Shown here piece after piece: positions 52,639 to 61,327 of a stretch of DNA of 64,000 nt. This DNA is from Mucilaginibacter flavus (lineage in GTDB: Bacteria > Bacteroidota > Bacteroidia > Sphingobacteriales > Sphingobacteriaceae). A program made the position numbers and the translations under genes. The stretch lies in contig NZ_JAUFPS010000038.1 of NCBI RefSeq assembly GCF_030409315.1, positions 18,545-82,544 of the forward strand, in the 5' to 3' direction. A model generated the notes under the pieces. That model had not been told where the DNA came from. It did not search any database and worked only from the letters and a program-made list of their open reading frames with translations. Numbering within the stretch: position 1 is the stretch's first letter; each line of letters opens with the position of its first letter.

Positions 52639-55023
52639 ATGGATCAAATTAACCCAGACGGCTTAAAGCTGGCCGAAAAAATTATAACTCAGCTTAAACA
52701 GGATACCTTAGTGTTAAAGGATACCTTACAAGCACTGATTACAAAACAAGAAGAACTGACAACAAGTACAAAAAAAAGCAGTGAACCCTATAAAACACTT
52801 AGCGAGCAAATTGGTAAAACTAAGGAAGCCTTAAAAGCCACTACTGAGGAAATAACCAATGGACTAAAGGCCATTAATGACTATACCGGTACAGTACAGC
52901 AAAATTTAGCAATATTAATAGCACTAAAAACGGCTTACGATAGATTAAGCCAAACGCAAAGCACATCAAAAACTACAATACAGCAATTACAAATTAATAT
53001 TGTTTCGTTAACTGGTGTTGTAAACAAGCAAACTGAATCGGTAAAAAAAAGTAAAGAGGCATTTGATTTTCATAAAGGTTCAGTCGAAGCCTTCAAATCC
53101 ACTTTTGATGAGTTAAAAGAACATGCAGGGACATTTGGTCCTGTTATAAGTTCAGTTTCTAATGGCTTTAATTCGCTAAAAACAGGACTAGAAGTGGCCA
53201 AAACCGGTTTTCAAAGCGTTGGCGGTGCCATTAAAGCCACTGGGTTTGGATTACTTGTATTGGTGCTTCAATCCGTTACTGAATATTTAACCAAAAATAC
53301 CGAAGGCGTAAAAAAATTTAGAGGAATACTGGCAGGGATAGGTGTTGTTGTTGAAAAGGTAAAAAAGGTTTTTGAAAACATTAGAGGGGCAGTTATTGAA
53401 GCGCTGTTTAATCCCGGCAAAACGATTAAGGTATTATGGGATGGCTTTGTTACTAACTTAGAAAACCGTTTTAAAGCATTGGGGGTTATTTTTGACGGAC
53501 TATTTAATCACTTCAGCTTAAAAAAGATCACAGACGGTGTTATTCAATTAGGATCTGGCGTAACAAACGCTACTGACAAAATTTCTAATGGTCTAAAAAA
53601 AGTGAAGGAATTTGCAAAAGAAACCACAAATGAAGTGGAGAAGGCTTATAAAAAAGCCCATGACTCACCAAATTCTAATAAAACTATCAAACCGAAAAAA
53701 ACATCGGTTGGTAATTTTGAAAACGAACATGCAAAACAAGCCGAAAACATAGCAGCAATACAAAGAGCTTACCAGGATTCACTGATGAAACAAATGCAAC
53801 AAACGGCAAATGGTTTAGCCTCAAAAGCTAAACTATTACATGATGGTTATGCGGATGAGCAAGCCAGTTTGCAACGGCTATATGATAACAAGCTGATTAC
53901 TCAGGAACAATATAATAAAGAAAGCGAAGAACTGGAGCTTAAATACCACAAAGGTGTTGACGTAATGCTGAAACGCATAAATGCCGAAGATCTTGAAAAG
54001 GTAAAAAAGCAACAGCAAGCGCTTGTGGAGGCCAAAACGTTAAAAAAAGATCAGCACGATGTTGATAAAGCGATTTTGCCCTGGAATAAACTGGAAGCTG
54101 AAAAAAAGCTAATAACCGATAAATATAATTTTGAAATTCAAAAGGCCGCTGAGGCGGGGCAGGATACAGCCCAGCTCAGAATTGAGTGCCAGGCAAAAAT
54201 TACTGAAGCCACCAAAAAGTCGGAAGAGCAACGTAAAGATTTTGCGATAAAAGCAGCTCAGGAAATCTCAAGCAAAGCCTTTTCTATCATCGGTGATAGC
54301 ATCAAATCGGCCAGTGAAGCTAAAATACGCGGAATGGAAAATGATAAAGCCCGCGAACTAAGTAACACCAGCCTTACCAAAACACAAAAAGCGGCTATAG
54401 AGGCCAAATACAAAAAGAAGGAAAACGAAGAAAAAGTAAAAGCCTTTAAAGCCGAACAAAAAATGCAGATTGCCCAAGCGGTTATTAATGGTGCAATCTC
54501 CATTACCAAAACCCTGGCAACTACCGGTTTGCCGGCTGCTATACCGCTTATAGCTGCCGATGTTGCCATGACAGCTATACAAATAGCCACGGTAGCATCG
54601 CAAAAACCACCTCAGTTTGCCAGAGGCGGGCGGTTTATATCTGACGGTCGTGGGGCTTTGTTACCTGGCTACAGTCGAACAGATAATACTAATGCTTATC
54701 TGCGTTCGGGGGAAGCTGTTGTGGTTTCAGAGGCCATGCGCAATCCCTGGGCCCGTAATTTAGTAAGTGCAATTAACGTGGCCCACGGCGGGCGTGATTT
54801 CTCGATTGCTAACCCCGGCAAAGGTTATGCCATCGGCGGAATTTATACCGATGGGGGTAATACCAATCGTTACTACAACCAGCCGGTAAATGATGTAAAA
54901 GAACTGGCCAATACCGTAGCTTATCAGATGATTAACAACTTCCCTCCTATCTATGTGGATGTGAAAGATGTAAATAATCAGCAAAACATACTGGCACAAA
55001 CGGTGGATAGGGTAAATCTATAG
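52639..55023 (+). CDS. phage tape measure protein
   Basis: A 794-residue coiled-coil protein. Long helical stretches lie at both ends of a hydrophobic region (about residues 180-280: GLEVAKTGFQSVGGAIKATG). The C-terminal part ends in the usual TMP tail: FARGGRFISDGRGALLPGYS and GKGYAIGGIYTDGG. The length of the protein sets the length of the tail; at about 0.15 nm per residue this predicts a tail near 120 nm. Coiled coil segments contain many KKQQQALVEAKT-like repeats. Confidence 0.85.
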   Translation: MDQINPDGLKLAEKIITQLKQDTLVLKDTLQALITKQEELTTSTKKSSEPYKTLSEQIGKTKEALKATTEEITNGLKAINDYTGTVQQNLAILIALKTAYDRLSQTQSTSKTTIQQLQINIVSLTGVVNKQTESVKKSKEAFDFHKGSVEAFKSTFDELKEHAGTFGPVISSVSNGFNSLKTGLEVAKTGFQSVGGAIKATGFGLLVLVLQSVTEYLTKNTEGVKKFRGILAGIGVVVEKVKKVFENIRGAVIEALFNPGKTIKVLWDGFVTNLENRFKALGVIFDGLFNHFSLKKITDGVIQLGSGVTNATDKISNGLKKVKEFAKETTNEVEKAYKKAHDSPNSNKTIKPKKTSVGNFENEHAKQAENIAAIQRAYQDSLMKQMQQTANGLASKAKLLHDGYADEQASLQRLYDNKLITQEQYNKESEELELKYHKGVDVMLKRINAEDLEKVKKQQQALVEAKTLKKDQHDVDKAILPWNKLEAEKKLITDKYNFEIQKAAEAGQDTAQLRIECQAKITEATKKSEEQRKDFAIKAAQEISSKAFSIIGDSIKSASEAKIRGMENDKARELSNTSLTKTQKAAIEAKYKKKENEEKVKAFKAEQKMQIAQAVINGAISITKTLATTGLPAAIPLIAADVAMTAIQIATVASQKPPQFARGGRFISDGRGALLPGYSRTDNTNAYLRSGEAVVVSEAMRNPWARNLVSAINVAHGGRDFSIANPGKGYAIGGIYTDGGNTNRYYNQPVNDVKELANTVAYQMINNFPPIYVDVKDVNNQQNILAQTVDRVNL

Positions 55024-55132
55024 GGAAGTATCAAGTAGTTAGTAGCAAGTATCAAGATTTTTTTTCCTTGCGAATTTGCCAACAAACTTGGCAGCAGCGG
55101 TCTTGATACTAACTACTTGATACCAAAATAAA
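55022..55132. repeat. inverted word arrays (GTATCAAGTAGT / ACTACTTGATAC)
   Basis: AGTATCAAGTAGTTAGTAGC (55027-55046) pairs with GATACTAACTACTTGATACC (55106-55125). The spacer TTGCGAATTTGCCAACAAAC has no clear function. A related array lies at 57037-57155. Confidence 0.75.
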
Positions 55133-55149
55133 CTATTTAATACTAAAAA

Positions 55150-55407
55150 ATGGATATCACACTCGCAAATAACTTATTCGACAGCGGAGCATTTTCGGCC
55201 ATGTACAAAGCAGGCTTTATTACCAATAAGATTTTTACTTATAGAGAAATATACTTATGGATTCACGCGCAGGTACAAATTCGTGGTATTACCAAAAACC
55301 AGGCTGTATTAGAGGCCGAAATAAAATTCAAAAAAGACGAACGCACTATATGGCGGGCATTGAATTGCTTCACAAGTGGTGACAAACCAGTGTCACCATT
55401 AGATTGA
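55150..55407 (+). CDS. small phage protein, HTH-like
   Basis: An 85-residue protein. The C-terminal part reads as a helix-turn-helix: ITKNQAVLEAEIKFKKDERT then IWRALNCF, similar to the RTIYRAL pattern in phage regulators. The gene lies directly before the triple operator region (55380-55724), whose first operator overlaps its last codons, so it could be the regulator of those sites. This is an inference from position and motif. Confidence 0.6.
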   Translation: MDITLANNLFDSGAFSAMYKAGFITNKIFTYREIYLWIHAQVQIRGITKNQAVLEAEIKFKKDERTIWRALNCFTSGDKPVSPLD

Positions 55408-55706
55408 ATTATTGTGCCGATATTTGTATAGTTCGGTTGTCTGGATCAGAATTTTAGAATGAACAGAATTTAATCAGTTCATTTAAATCCGACTCAGAAA
55501 AAATCAATTACTGACAAAACCTTGTCACCACCAAAACAAAAGTTAGTACCGATATTTGTATTATTCTCTCTGAACCGCGATTCTCATAATTAACGAATTA
55601 ACAGAATTGTAAAAATTCAAATAATTGGCTTAATTCGAGTTCAGAAAAAAATCCATTACTGACAAAACACTGTCACCATTAAAATAAAGACAAATAGCGA
55701 CCTTTG
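55380..55706 (+). promoter_or_regulatory. three tandem operator-promoter repeats
   Basis: Operators TGACA-N6-TGTCA occur at 55380-55395, 55512-55527 and 55660-55675. In each case a -7-like box ends exactly 31 bases after the operator: TATTTG at 55426, TATTTG at 55558, CCTTTG at 55706. The three copies share surrounding words (CCGATATTTGTA in two). Elements of the ATTCTGA type lie between the copies. It precedes the protease-capsid module. Confidence 0.75.
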
Positions 55707-55710
55707 AATT

Positions 55711-55724
55711 ATGCCAATCGGCAT
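55711..55724. promoter_or_regulatory. ATGCCAATCGGCAT palindrome (copy 2)
   Basis: Identical to the palindrome at the terminase start (43126-43139). It starts 5 bases after the third -7 box, where a repressor would block transcription from that promoter. Confidence 0.7.
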
Positions 55725-55836
55725 TAAAAACATCAATCTCATACAGATTGGTTTCTTCAAAGAATCTTCCGGACTTTCCAACTTCACGGACTTCCGGACA
55801 AAATCTCAAATCTCATATCTAACATCTCAAATCTAA
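55711..55836 (+). CDS. possible 41-residue leader ORF
   Basis: ATG at 55711 opens a 41-codon frame, MPIGIKNINLIQIGFFKESS, which ends 4 bases before the protease gene. The first ten residues match the start of the terminase small subunit (MPIGILSINM). The second half is encoded by TCTCAAATCT words. Either a real leader peptide or a decayed 5' end of a gene. Confidence 0.35.
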   Translation: MPIGIKNINLIQIGFFKESSGLSNFTDFRTKSQISYLTSQI

Positions 55837-55840
55837 AAAG

Positions 55841-57037
55841 ATGAGTTACAAAATTTATTTATATGATACCGAAACCGATTGCATCGGCTCAGGTAATTTA
55901 TCATCGGCCTATATCCAAACGCAATTGCAGGAAGCTGCGGGACAGGATCTGGAAGTGCACATCAGCTCGGTAGGCGGCAGCGCTTTTGATGCCATCGCTA
56001 TTTATGATCTGCTTAAAAAGTATCCAGGCAACGTAACTACTTATATTGATGCTTTGGCCGCCTCGGCAGCATCCGTAGTGGCCATGGCTGGCAAAACTAT
56101 TGTAATGAGCAAATACGCTTTATTGATGATCCATAAACCCATGGTGGGTAGCGGCGGTAATGCCGACGAGCTTTTAAAAGACGTGCAGATGTTAAATGTG
56201 GTACAATCTCGGCTGGCGCAGATTTATATGGATAAATCCGGTTTAGACGGAGTTACCATAAACAGCTTAATTAACTCCGTTACATGGATGACTGCCGACC
56301 AGGCCCTGGATATGGGCTTTATTGACTGGATAGAAGACTATCAGCCCGAGATTACCAACATTGCCCTAATAAAAGAATACACCAATAGCGCTCCTGCTAT
56401 GTACCAACGCTGCATTAACAAAATCTTAAACAATAAAAACAACATGAACATCGAAAACAAAGACCTTATCGAGAAAACCACGTCGGTTTTGGATAAGATT
56501 ATGAACTTCTTCAAAAAAGTAGTGAACAAACAAACCATTACCGACAAAGGAACGCTGCACCACGCCGGCGAAATGTGCGAAGGTACCGAGGTGTACAATG
56601 ACGAAGACATGAGTAGCCCGGCAACAACCGACTCCTACACCACCGCGGATGGCAAAAAGATTGACGTAAAGGAAGGTCAGGTTCAAAAAGTGACGCCCGC
56701 ACCAGAGGCAAACCCCGATGCAGAAGATGACGACGACGATGTGCCTACGGATAAGCTAAGTCCCGGTAAAAAGGCTACTGAAATTCAAAACCGCCTGCAA
56801 ACTTTAAAGGCCCGGTTGCATGCTCAAAACGCATTGCTGGCCGAAGCCCGCACAGCTTTAGAAGAAGCCGGCAATCGTTTACAAAAAACACATACTGAAG
56901 TTAAAAACGAAATCAAATCAACGTTTACCCCCGAAGGTTCTAAACGCAGCAACAAAGCAAAAACCGAAACTACACCTTTCTTCGCCCCACAAAGCGAGCT
57001 GGCTAAAAATGCAGTGAAAAAAGCAATTAATAAATAG
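55841..57037 (+). CDS. phage prohead protease (ClpP type) fused to a scaffold
   Basis: A 398-residue protein. Residues 1-190 are a ClpP-like protease: GGSAFDAIAIYDLL, then the catalytic serine region LAASAASVVAM (about 75) and the histidine in MIHKPM (about 97). Residues 240-398 are polar with a coiled coil (TEIQNRLQTLKARLHAQNAL), typical of a scaffold that is cleaved after assembly. It makes the prohead shell mature. It lies first in the second module, after the triple promoter. Confidence 0.88.
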   Translation: MSYKIYLYDTETDCIGSGNLSSAYIQTQLQEAAGQDLEVHISSVGGSAFDAIAIYDLLKKYPGNVTTYIDALAASAASVVAMAGKTIVMSKYALLMIHKPMVGSGGNADELLKDVQMLNVVQSRLAQIYMDKSGLDGVTINSLINSVTWMTADQALDMGFIDWIEDYQPEITNIALIKEYTNSAPAMYQRCINKILNNKNNMNIENKDLIEKTTSVLDKIMNFFKKVVNKQTITDKGTLHHAGEMCEGTEVYNDEDMSSPATTDSYTTADGKKIDVKEGQVQKVTPAPEANPDAEDDDDDVPTDKLSPGKKATEIQNRLQTLKARLHAQNALLAEARTALEEAGNRLQKTHTEVKNEIKSTFTPEGSKRSNKAKTETTPFFAPQSELAKNAVKKAINK

Positions 57038-57155
57038 TATCAAGTAGTAAGTATCAAGTAGCAAGACAGCTACATTGCTTTTTGTCGAAAGTCTTTTGTC
57101 CGAAAGTCCGAAAGTGAAAAATCTTGAAACTTGATATTAATTACTTGTTACCAAC
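57037..57155. repeat. inverted word arrays (TATCAAGTAGT type)
   Basis: ATCAAGTAGTAAGTATCAAG (57039-57058) and complement words TCTTGAAACTTGATATTAAT (57122-57141) flank a spacer with GTCCGAAAGTCCGAAAGTG. It separates protease and capsid genes. Confidence 0.7.
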
Positions 57156-57187
57156 TCCAATAAACAATAGAACTACAAAACTCAAAA

Positions 57188-58396
57188 ATGGCTCAATTTA
57201 CATTTACAAACAATTCCTATGCCGGCGAAGCGCTGGCGGGGTTTATGGCAAGCACATTACTGGAAGCCGATTCCGTAAAACGCGGACTGCTCACCGTTAT
57301 TAACGACGTTAAAGCGCGCAAAATAATTCTTGATGTTGACGACGACGTGTTACTGCAAGATCCTTCAGGTATTTTCCATGATCAGGATACAACCGCCCAA
57401 CAAACCGAAAGCTACCTTGACCCAGTAGTTTACGAGTTTATGAAGCAGGAACAATGGGATAAACTGGCGCAAAGCTGGGAAGCGCAATCATTAAAACCCG
57501 GCGCGTTTATGGATTATGAAGGCGTGGTTGATCTATCAGACTTTATGGTTCAGCGGTACTTAACCAAAATACAAGTAGCTAATGAACGTTTATACTGGCT
57601 GGGCAAAGGCTCAACAAAAGAAGCAACTTTCAGCGCTCCTTTCCCTGGTTTGTTGCCAACTATATCCGCAGCGGCGGGCGTTTACAAAGTAGGGTTAGGC
57701 AAACCGGCCACCTCTTTAAGTGCCACGGCTATTAGCTCATCAGGCGTAGTTACAGTAAACGATACCTCGACTTTAGCCGATGGCGATGTAGTTACGATTA
57801 CCGGGGTAACAGGTACGAGCAAAGATACTACCAACAGCGCGCCGGGCATTGATGTACAGGGACAATCATACTTTATTCAGGTTTTAAGCGCCACTACTTT
57901 TAAACTGGTACGCAACTACAACGAAATTAACAGTCGTAAGCCGGCAACTTTTACCGGTTCGGCGTCAGGTGCAAGCATCAGCTACATTAATGTGAGCAAT
58001 GTACTACAGGTATTGGGTAGTGTTTATGCTCAACTTGATCCGGCCGACAGGATTCAAACTGACTTTAACCTTCAGATTCCCCTACACGTTGGTTACGCTT
58101 ATGCCCAGGCACAGGCCAACAAGGCGCTAAACGTTATCAACGCTTTTACCGATATGAAAAAGATGGACTACCTGGGTATTCCCTTACAGATCATGAACCA
58201 CTGGCAAGCCAATACCATTTTAGGCGCACGCTCATCAAACCTTTTCCTTGGGGTAGACTTGTTAGGTGATGCATCCGAGCTATCAACCGTTTACATGAAG
58301 CCCTACACCAACGATAACGTGGTACGCATGAAGGCCCGCATGAAAGCAGCCGTTAATTTCAAATTTGCCAACGAGCTGTTTTATTTAAGCGCTTAA
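57188..58396 (+). CDS. phage major capsid protein
   Basis: A 402-residue protein with the HK97-like layout: MAQFTFTNNSYAGEALAGFM at the start, E-loop-like segment near 45-120, a beta-rich insertion (about residues 170-270: SSGVVTVNDTSTLADGDVVT), then NLQIPLHVGYAYAQAQANKA and a C-terminal FANELFYLSA. The insertion looks Ig-like and may sit on the capsid surface. This is the second gene of the protease module. The position and size are consistent with the capsid role. Confidence 0.82.
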   Translation: MAQFTFTNNSYAGEALAGFMASTLLEADSVKRGLLTVINDVKARKIILDVDDDVLLQDPSGIFHDQDTTAQQTESYLDPVVYEFMKQEQWDKLAQSWEAQSLKPGAFMDYEGVVDLSDFMVQRYLTKIQVANERLYWLGKGSTKEATFSAPFPGLLPTISAAAGVYKVGLGKPATSLSATAISSSGVVTVNDTSTLADGDVVTITGVTGTSKDTTNSAPGIDVQGQSYFIQVLSATTFKLVRNYNEINSRKPATFTGSASGASISYINVSNVLQVLGSVYAQLDPADRIQTDFNLQIPLHVGYAYAQAQANKALNVINAFTDMKKMDYLGIPLQIMNHWQANTILGARSSNLFLGVDLLGDASELSTVYMKPYTNDNVVRMKARMKAAVNFKFANELFYLSA

Positions 58397-58512
58397 GTCC
58401 AATTATTGAATTACTGAATTATCGATTTATTGATTTGATAAATAACAATAAGTCGATAATTCAGCACTCAACCTTCAATAATTCATTCAATCAATAATTC
58501 AATAATTACTAA
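58397..58512. repeat. inverted word arrays (TGAATTACTGAATTA / TAATTCATT)
   Basis: TTATTGAATTACTGAATTAT at 58401-58420 and complement words ATTCAATCAATAATTCAATA at 58484-58503 flank a short spacer. It separates the capsid and the next gene. Confidence 0.7.
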
Positions 58513-58515
58513 AAC

Positions 58516-59109
58516 ATGTCAATTTATAATAAAATAAACACGGGCTTTCAACTGGGTGTGGATGAGCCTATAACATCGGGAATAGAAGATGTGATATATA
58601 TTTTTAATCAGGATGATATCGCCATAACTTATGACGTTACAAACCCTTTAATCATAACAGGCCTTACATCTGTTAACGGTGCCATGATCTACAAATTTGA
58701 GGGTACCAATAACAGTTTCAACACCATGTCGAAACTTACCAAAACGCAGGTAGGACCACGCTATACCGAGGAAATAGATTTTAATATTGCCGGTTTATCC
58801 ATAGATATTAAAACGCAATTGATGGCAATGGGATACGGCAGGCTAAGGGCTATAGCTGTTAACAATTACAAATCGAGCGACTCGGCTATTGAACTCTTTG
58901 GCGCGGTAAATGGATTGATCCTAACCGACGCGGAGCGTAACGCTGCTGACGAAACCTTAGATGGTGGGTATAAACTTAAGCTTACCAATCCGGACAAGTT
59001 AAAAGAACCTTATCCACCACGGGCTATTTCTATAGCACCGCAATCAGGTCCGGCAACTTATACAAGTACTATTGCGGCTCTTGAAGCTTTGATTTTAGTT
59101 AAGGCTTAA
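58516..59109 (+). CDS. phage structural protein
   Basis: A 197-residue protein of unknown function, MSIYNKINTGFQLGVDEPIT, beta-rich, with a final alpha-helical end (IAALEALILVKA). It lies between the capsid and portal genes. A tail tube or head decoration role is possible but not shown. Confidence 0.55.
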   Translation: MSIYNKINTGFQLGVDEPITSGIEDVIYIFNQDDIAITYDVTNPLIITGLTSVNGAMIYKFEGTNNSFNTMSKLTKTQVGPRYTEEIDFNIAGLSIDIKTQLMAMGYGRLRAIAVNNYKSSDSAIELFGAVNGLILTDAERNAADETLDGGYKLKLTNPDKLKEPYPPRAISIAPQSGPATYTSTIAALEALILVKA

Positions 59110-59161
59110 ACTAATCACCTCCGATATTTTCCTTGGCTTTCATCAAAACTCAATACTACAA

Positions 59162-59273
59162 AAACAAATACTCCCCCCTGAAAGGGAAATAAGAAAACCA
59201 CAACAATGCAATCAAAAGATCAAACGAAAGAAGTTAGTAAGCTAACTCCCCCTTCAGGGGGTAAGGAGGGCAT
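59162..59273. repeat. C/G-rich element ending in a strong SD before the portal gene
   Basis: CTCCCCCCTGAAAGGGAAAT on the left and CTCCCCCTTCAGGGGGTAAG on the right form a hairpin-like unit whose right end AGGAGG lies just before the ATG of the next gene, forming a strong Shine-Dalgarno sequence. Bacteroidota genes rarely have one. Confidence 0.6.
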
Positions 59274-60557
59274 ATGAAAACCTACCTACCACAAATTGAA
59301 CGCCGCATATTGGTAAGGCCCAACCAAACTTACGGTATTTTAAATTACGACCTGGATAACGCTTACCCACAACGAATGCTGGAATTGGTTGCAGGATCGC
59401 CAACGGCCAAAGACTGTTGGAACAAAAGAACCAAATTTATAGCCGGAAACGGGGTTGAAGCAACAGATTTAGGGAAGCAGGTCATTAATACCCATGGGCT
59501 CACGGTAGCAAAACTATTAAAAGCTTTGGCAACGGATAAAGCTCTATTTACCGGCTTTGGCATCCACGTAAACTATAATGCCAATTTCAAGATATCATCA
59601 GTAAATTATATCAAATTTGAGGACATCCGTATGGGCGATACTGATTGCCCCGAAACTGCTGGTAAGTTTGCTGTTTATAATGACTGGGGCCGCAAAACCT
59701 GGAAAAACATTATGCGTAGCAAGATCACATTTTTAGATAAATATGCTCCCGATCCAACAATCGTTCAGCAACAGGTTACCAATGCGGGCGGCTGGGAACA
59801 ATACAAAGGTCAACTATTTTACTTTAATCCCGAGATCGATGACTATCCGCTAATTGAAGCTGATTCTGTTTGGGAAGACTTTGAAACCGAAGCAGGTATC
59901 AAAACCTTTAACAATCGGGAAGTAACTACCGGCTTTTTACCTTCAACTATGTTGTTTATGCAATCGCGCAGGGAAGAGGCTGATAACAGCAAATCTGGCG
60001 ACGATGAATTTGCGGGAATAAACGTACCATCGCAAATGGAGCAGGACCTTGGAGCGTTTCAGGGCGTAAAAAGCGCGCAAAAGATTATTGTTATTGAGTA
60101 CGAGGACGAAAACTCAAAACCAGAATTTAAGGCCTACCCTATTCAAAATAATGACAAGCTTTTTGAAACCACCCAACGATCTGTAGAGGCCAGGATTATC
60201 AAAGGTTTTTCGGTACCCAGGGAGCTTATCAATGCCGAAAAATCATCTGGCTTAAGCAATGGCAGTGAAAAAAAGCAAGCTATCATTGAGTTTAATGACA
60301 ATACGGCTGCCGATAGAACCGATCTTGCTGAAACGCTTGCCGAAATATTCAGTCATTTTTATACCAACATCAATCCAAAGGGAAACTGGCGCATCACTCC
60401 CATTGTCGCGATGATTGCCGATGATAACACAGGCATTAAAGCAGGAAAGAGCATCAATGATTTACTCCTGTCAACAATTCCGCTCAAAAACAAAATAGCA
60501 ACGCTTGTTTATGCTTATGGCTTTAAACAAGATGAAGCAGAAGCCATGTGCAGTTAA
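59274..60557 (+). CDS. phage portal protein
   Basis: A 427-residue protein with the portal layout: GSPTAKDCWNKRTKFIAGNG in the N-terminal third, an acidic middle, VARE-like TQRSVEARIIKGFSVPRELI, and a C-terminal part ending in YAYGFKQDEAEAMCS. Portals form the ring through which DNA enters the head. It lies downstream of the capsid gene, the reverse of the usual order. Confidence 0.75.
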   Translation: MKTYLPQIERRILVRPNQTYGILNYDLDNAYPQRMLELVAGSPTAKDCWNKRTKFIAGNGVEATDLGKQVINTHGLTVAKLLKALATDKALFTGFGIHVNYNANFKISSVNYIKFEDIRMGDTDCPETAGKFAVYNDWGRKTWKNIMRSKITFLDKYAPDPTIVQQQVTNAGGWEQYKGQLFYFNPEIDDYPLIEADSVWEDFETEAGIKTFNNREVTTGFLPSTMLFMQSRREEADNSKSGDDEFAGINVPSQMEQDLGAFQGVKSAQKIIVIEYEDENSKPEFKAYPIQNNDKLFETTQRSVEARIIKGFSVPRELINAEKSSGLSNGSEKKQAIIEFNDNTAADRTDLAETLAEIFSHFYTNINPKGNWRITPIVAMIADDNTGIKAGKSINDLLLSTIPLKNKIATLVYAYGFKQDEAEAMCS

Positions 60558-60559
60558 AG

Positions 60560-60712
60560 CGGCCTTCATTTAATGTTTAATTCGTCGTTTTTCGACGACA
60601 TCTCCATTCTTCGAAGTCTTGATAACGAAGATTTGATGAGATAAAACCAACTAACAGATTTATTAAAATTTAAAGATAGCCTCCCCGATCTGGAGAGGTT
60701 TAAAGGAGGACT
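60560..60712. repeat. repeat element before the head completion gene
   Basis: TTCGTCGTTTTTCGACGACA (60581-60600) forms a hairpin. The right end GCCTCCCCGATCTGGAGAGG is followed by TTTAAAGGAGGACT just before the ATG of 60713. It therefore also supplies a strong SD. Confidence 0.55.
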
Positions 60713-61327
60713 ATGATCTATCTTATCAATCAAAATACGTTTCAGCCATTTGAAGATATCGCTGTAAACATCAAACCGGAACGCCTTAAAGTTTTTATCA
60801 AAAAAGCCCAGGAACTTGATCTGAAACCTTTTTTAGGGCATGCGTTATACTATGATCTTTTAACTCATTTTAATGAAGATGGGACCCTAAAAGACGATGC
60901 GCCACAGCCTTATAAAGACCTGGTAAACGGCACTGAATACTTGGACAATTATGGACATATTGTGTTATACGAAGGCCTGGCTCCTACTATGGTATACTTT
61001 ACCTTCGCCCGTTTTATTGAAAATGATGCGGTACACTACACCGCAACGGGACCGGTTATTAAACGCCATGATAATGGCGACGCGTTAACCTCGCCCGAGG
61101 TGGTGAAACTGGTGCAACAGCAACGCAGTATAGCCAACGCCTACGCCAACGATATAGAAAAGTTTTTATGGGATAACAAGTCAGATTTCCCTTTATGGCG
61201 TTACAACGCTAAGAACAAAAGCAGCAGACAGTCGGGCCCACGTATTCGTGGGGTAGACAAAACCGATTACAACTACCCCGGCAACTACAACAATTACAAT
61301 TTAACCATTACCGAATTTTTAAACTGA
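60713..61327 (+). CDS. phage head completion protein (DUF6712-like)
   Basis: A 204-residue protein. NIKPERLKVFIKKAQELDLKP and FLGHALYYDLLTHF (trimmed) match the DUF6712 type of head completion/connector proteins. The C-terminus is asparagine/tyrosine-rich (NYPGNYNNYNLTITEFLN). Its last base overlaps the start of the next gene. Confidence 0.72.
   Translation: MIYLINQNTFQPFEDIAVNIKPERLKVFIKKAQELDLKPFLGHALYYDLLTHFNEDGTLKDDAPQPYKDLVNGTEYLDNYGHIVLYEGLAPTMVYFTFARFIENDAVHYTATGPVIKRHDNGDALTSPEVVKLVQQQRSIANAYANDIEKFLWDNKSDFPLWRYNAKNKSSRQSGPRIRGVDKTDYNYPGNYNNYNLTITEFLN

Noticed and set aside
55711..55836. Firm call of a leader peptide gene
   Set aside because: The second half is made of repeat words and no other evidence supports translation; kept only as a low-confidence feature.
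20108..58512. Word arrays as CRISPR repeats
   Set aside because: The words are too short, have no unique spacers of constant length, and no cas genes are present.
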